Made by a program: the position numbers and the translations under genes. Below are positions 5,221 to 7,573 of a DNA stretch of 7,573 nt, piece after piece. The stretch is from contig JALWVW010000060.1 in the NCBI GenBank assembly GCA_027079365.1, positions 1 through 7,573 of the forward strand, given 5' to 3'. How positions within the stretch are numbered: position 1 is the stretch's first letter; every line of letters starts with the position of its first letter. The notes below the pieces were generated by a model, which worked only from the letters and a program-made list of their open reading frames with translations, did no database searches and was not told where the DNA came from. The DNA comes from Campylobacteraceae bacterium (GTDB lineage: Bacteria > Campylobacterota > Campylobacteria > Campylobacterales > Sulfurovaceae).

Positions 5221-5991
5221 CTATGCTGGTCTAAAAAATGTGCTTCCACTCCCAGAAAAGAACCACCCCTTTTTATCAAGCTCTTCCAGTTCCGGATAAG
5301 CAATCATAGCAGCAGGATAGAGATCGTTGAGTGCGACAGGATCCGCTACAAGTGAGAGTAGAGTTTTAGAGTCGAGATTCTCCCATCCGAAAAAAGAGGC
5401 GGGATCAATATTGGCAAAGAGATACTTCTTGAATGTTTTGTAAACCTCTGCTGTGTCACAGCCAATATCAGGGGTATCAAGTTCCAGTGCCAAAGGCGTT
5501 TCATGAAAGGGCTGTACAATCTCCCCAAAGCCTTTCACATTGGCAGAGGGATAGTTATAGATGAAGAAGGGTAGGTCAGCTCCTACTTCGCTGCCGATCT
5601 TTGCAAGTGTATCGCTGTCGATCTTGAGTCCGCAGACTTCATTGGCAAGTCGCATAAATGAAGCTGCATCGGAGCTTCCTCCTCCCAATCCTGCCTGAGA
5701 AGGTATGCGTTTCTCCACGACTACCTTGTGATTGAGAAAGAAATGAATCAGAATAGGGTTATCTAGATATCGGTTGAGTGAGACAAAGGCTTTGTAAATG
5801 GTATTGGATTCTCTGGCTATACCTTCGCAGCCCTCAATAGTAAAGTGCTCGAATTCTCCAGGAACAAAGGTAATCGTGTCATAAAGATCTTCTACACGCA
5901 TAAAACGAGAGAGCAAGGTATGGTAACCCTCTTCGTGACCTGTGATCTTGAGAAAAATATTGACTTTGGCATGTGCTTTTATACTGTACAT
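5221..5991 (-). CDS. ispE: 4-diphosphocytidyl-2-C-methyl-D-erythritol kinase IspE
   Basis: IspE phosphorylates the 2-hydroxyl of CDP-methylerythritol with ATP, the fourth step of the MEP pathway to isoprenoid precursors. The protein (256 residues) belongs to the GHMP kinase superfamily. The catalytic pair is expected to be Lys10, in AHAKVNIFLKI (6-16), and Asp139, in EVGADLPFF (135-143), matching E. coli Lys10 and Asp141. The glycine-rich ATP loop PSQAGLGGGSSDAA spans 97-110, and the C-terminal SGSGSTFF (246-253) is conserved. It is somewhat shorter than the E. coli enzyme but complete. AAAGGAG just upstream supports ATG 5991. Its first 13 nt overlap the end of truB, so it is probably cotranscribed and translationally coupled with truB. 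Confidence 0.96.
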   Translation of the reverse strand: MYSIKAHAKVNIFLKITGHEEGYHTLLSRFMRVEDLYDTITFVPGEFEHFTIEGCEGIARESNTIYKAFVSLNRYLDNPILIHFFLNHKVVVEKRIPSQAGLGGGSSDAASFMRLANEVCGLKIDSDTLAKIGSEVGADLPFFIYNYPSANVKGFGEIVQPFHETPLALELDTPDIGCDTAEVYKTFKKYLFANIDPASFFGWENLDSKTLLSLVADPVALNDLYPAAMIAYPELEELDKKGWFFSGSGSTFFRPA

Positions 5992-6821
5992 AAGTCTCCT
6001 TTAAATTTGGGTATTCTGTTGAACTTGTATCCGATTCCTTCCTGGGTAATCTCAACAATGGAGAAGAAGTTGGTCGTTTCCACAAGGTAGACTCCCTTAT
6101 CCTTTTCTTTAAAATACTCTATAGAGAGCTTTTTTCCAAGCTCAAGCCATGCTTCATCCCCGGTATAGATATTGCGGGGTATGGCAAGGTGTTTGAATGG
6201 ATTCAGCGCCTTCTCATTGTTATAGTAGAATTGTCCCTCATGGACACGATGGAGACTTGAAAGCGTGGCATGGATACCCAACCTGTCTGCAATCAGTGCT
6301 CCAAGACTTCGGATATAGGTTCCTTCACTTACTGTTGCTTCAAAATGGACAAAGGGGTGGGTATAGTGTAAAAGTGTTATCTTGTGAATGGTTGAAGTGA
6401 TCGTTTTGAGCTGTACCTCTTCGCCCTTTCTCATCAAATCGTAGGCGCGTTTTCCGTTGATTTTTTTAGCAGAGTATTTGGGGGGATAGTAGGTGAGCTT
6501 CCCCTGCAGACTTTGCAGAGCCTCTTTGATCCTTTCTGTGTCAAAAGGAGTGACTTCTCGGAGACTGTCTACTTTTTCTATGTCCAGTGTGGGGGAGTTG
6601 GCACCCAGCCAGAGGGTTGCTTGGTAGCTTTTTGGTGTTTTGTCGAGGTATTGAAACAGTTTGGTGTACTGTCCTGTAGCCACAATGAGGCAGCCTGTGG
6701 CAAAGGGGTCAAGTGTACCGGAAAAGCCTACTTTTTTGGTATGGTATTTTCGCTTGATATGCCTCATATATCCATTGGAACTACGGTATATGGGTTTGTT
6801 GACAACAAATAGGCGATTCAA
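5979..6821 (-). CDS. truB: tRNA pseudouridine(55) synthase TruB
   Basis: TruB converts U55 in the T-loop of tRNAs to pseudouridine and acts as a tRNA folding chaperone. The catalytic Asp38 lies in VGFSGTLDPFATG (31-43). Other family motifs are PPKYSAKKINGKRAYDLMR (113-131) and VSEGTYIRSLGALIADRLG (164-182). The N-terminus reads NKPIYRSSNGYM rather than the common Asp-Lys-Pro-x-Gly-x-Thr-Ser, a variation I associate with Campylobacterota TruB. The C-terminal 35 residues may be a reduced PUA-like part. At 280 residues it is a little shorter than the E. coli protein (about 314). The start is TTG 6821, supported by GAGGAA 5 nt upstream. It follows uvrD by 14 nt and overlaps ispE by 13 nt. Confidence 0.95.
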   Translation of the reverse strand: MNRLFVVNKPIYRSSNGYMRHIKRKYHTKKVGFSGTLDPFATGCLIVATGQYTKLFQYLDKTPKSYQATLWLGANSPTLDIEKVDSLREVTPFDTERIKEALQSLQGKLTYYPPKYSAKKINGKRAYDLMRKGEEVQLKTITSTIHKITLLHYTHPFVHFEATVSEGTYIRSLGALIADRLGIHATLSSLHRVHEGQFYYNNEKALNPFKHLAIPRNIYTGDEAWLELGKKLSIEYFKEKDKGVYLVETTNFFSIVEITQEGIGYKFNRIPKFKGDLCTV

Positions 6822-6835
6822 TTTTATTCCTCAGC

Positions 6836-7573
6836 CTATACAGGCTGCACAAATGAGCTCAGGATCTCTTTTTTATTGCCACCAAAATTAATAAGAAGCT
6901 TGTATTCCCTGCCTGATTTGTTGGCAGCCTGTACCCGCCCTATACCAAAAATCTTGTGTTTGACAAGGTCTCCCTTTTTGTAGCCGGCACTTTTGGTGAT
7001 CTTGAGTGCAGTATCATTGATAAGCCCCGCTTCACCGAGGAAGCGGCTCTTGTCCAGCATCTTTCTGCGACCCTTGTAGAAACGACTATCCACATAGCAG
7101 AGTGTGAGATCTGACTTGGCTCTGGTGATGGCGACATAGCCGAGCCTGCGCTCCTCTTCCATATTGCACCCTTCGCCAAGTAGAGGGAAAAATTCCTCCT
7201 CCATACCGATGACATAGAGGTACTCAAACTCCAAACCCTTGGCAGCATGGATACTCATGATGGCGATCGTATCCCTTTCGACCTCATCTTGATCGCTCTG
7301 CAAAGAAATATTGTTGAGGAACTCATCCAATGTGATATCCGGATTCTGTACGATTGCCTCACGAAAATAGCCATAAAACTCATCAATATTAAGTATGCGT
7401 TCTATACCATCTACCATACTCTGATAATGCTCCTTGAGCTTGATGGTCTCTTCAAACAGTGCGACAAAGTTATAAAGAGAGACTCTGGTCTCAGCCTGCA
7501 GCATATGGATGTCCTCTACCAATGCCTTAAGAGAGGCAGCAGCACGTTTGGTTGTAGTGGACTCAAGCTCTTT
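6836..7573 (-). CDS. uvrD: UvrD/PcrA-type superfamily 1 DNA helicase, C-terminal part
   Basis: Only the last 245 residues are in the window; the reading frame stays open to the window edge, so the 5' part lies beyond base 7573. A TTG at 7522 is internal and not a real start. The fragment includes SF1A helicase motif V region MSIHAAKGLEFEYLYVIG (fragment residues 106-123) and motif VI EEERRLGYVAITRAK (139-153), which contact ATP and DNA. The C-terminal end has the Tudor-like module typical of PcrA/UvrD, YKKGDLVKHKIFGIGRV (198-214), which in the characterised proteins binds RNA polymerase and links repair to transcription. UvrD/PcrA unwinds DNA 3' to 5' in nucleotide-excision and mismatch repair. 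The module argues against Rep or RecB. It would be the upstream gene of truB and ispE. Confidence 0.93.
   Translation of the reverse strand, partial: KELESTTTKRAAASLKALVEDIHMLQAETRVSLYNFVALFEETIKLKEHYQSMVDGIERILNIDEFYGYFREAIVQNPDITLDEFLNNISLQSDQDEVERDTIAIMSIHAAKGLEFEYLYVIGMEEEFFPLLGEGCNMEEERRLGYVAITRAKSDLTLCYVDSRFYKGRRKMLDKSRFLGEAGLINDTALKITKSAGYKKGDLVKHKIFGIGRVQAANKSGREYKLLINFGGNKKEILSSFVQPV

Noticed and set aside
5845..6891. Several plus-strand open frames opposite ispE, truB and the uvrD end
   Set aside because: All are antisense to conserved enzymes, with Cys-rich unnatural composition and no proper translation signals.
6940..7248. 102-codon minus-strand frame inside the helicase gene
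   Set aside because: It is in an alternative frame of the same strand as the helicase, whose motifs V and VI cover the region.
7471..7522. TTG at 7522 as the start of a short helicase-like gene
   Set aside because: The frame is open to the window edge with helicase-like sequence, and motifs I-IV must lie upstream, so the gene is cut by the window.
1..7573. CRISPR array, tRNA or rRNA genes, insertion sequences, phage genes, toxin-antitoxin pair
   Set aside because: No regularly spaced repeats, cloverleaf-like sequence, transposase or integrase motifs, or small paired genes of that kind were seen on either strand.

Overview
The window looks like a chromosomal segment of a Campylobacterota (epsilonproteobacterial) genome, most likely from the Sulfurovum/Sulfurimonas side. 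The grounds are the gene order rpsP-khpA-rimM-trmD-rplS with a KH-domain gene inserted after rpsP, a 75-residue S16, SmpB and TruB proteins that read like Campylobacter/Helicobacter orthologues, and TAAAAT/TATAAT -10 boxes without clear -35 boxes. The genus is inferred from memory, not from a search.

Layout: (1) Bases 1-146 are the leader of the translation operon, with two candidate -10 boxes and two small hairpins. (2) Bases 147-2203 (+) hold a tight five-gene operon: S16, KhpA, RimM, TrmD, L19. Gaps are 3, 3 and 3 nt, then a 4-nt overlap. (3) Bases 2204-2435 are the longest gene-free stretch (232 nt), with a strong stem-loop, a second small one, and repeated TTGACC elements that could pair in alternative ways. 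(4) Bases 2436-3029 (+) encode an unrecognised three-helix membrane protein that meets smpB (-) tail to tail through a shared CTAG. (5) smpB (-) is divergent from an S49 peptidase of the SppA family (+), which is followed by a small surface lipoprotein with one Ig/cadherin-like and one PKD domain (+). (6) From 5221 to the end, all on the minus strand, lie ispE, truB and the 3' part of a UvrD/PcrA helicase. In transcription order they run uvrD-truB-ispE with a 14-nt gap and then a 13-nt overlap.

Most genes are housekeeping: ribosome assembly and tRNA/rRNA modification (S16, KhpA, RimM, TrmD, L19, TruB), ribosome rescue (SmpB), isoprenoid precursor synthesis by the MEP pathway (IspE) and DNA repair (UvrD). 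The accessory part is the envelope group: membrane protein, SppA-like peptidase and PKD lipoprotein. In Campylobacter and Helicobacter, as I recall, truB/csrA/ispE/smpB form a cluster. Here csrA is absent and the sppA-lipoprotein pair sits on the opposite strand between ispE and smpB.

I found no CRISPR array, tRNA, rRNA, insertion sequence or phage gene, and no convincing new multi-gene system. The most notable non-standard signals are the structured region after rplS, a 16-bp perfect palindrome upstream of the lipoprotein gene, near-identical stop/start junctions in the ribosomal operon, and the rearranged csrA-less cluster.
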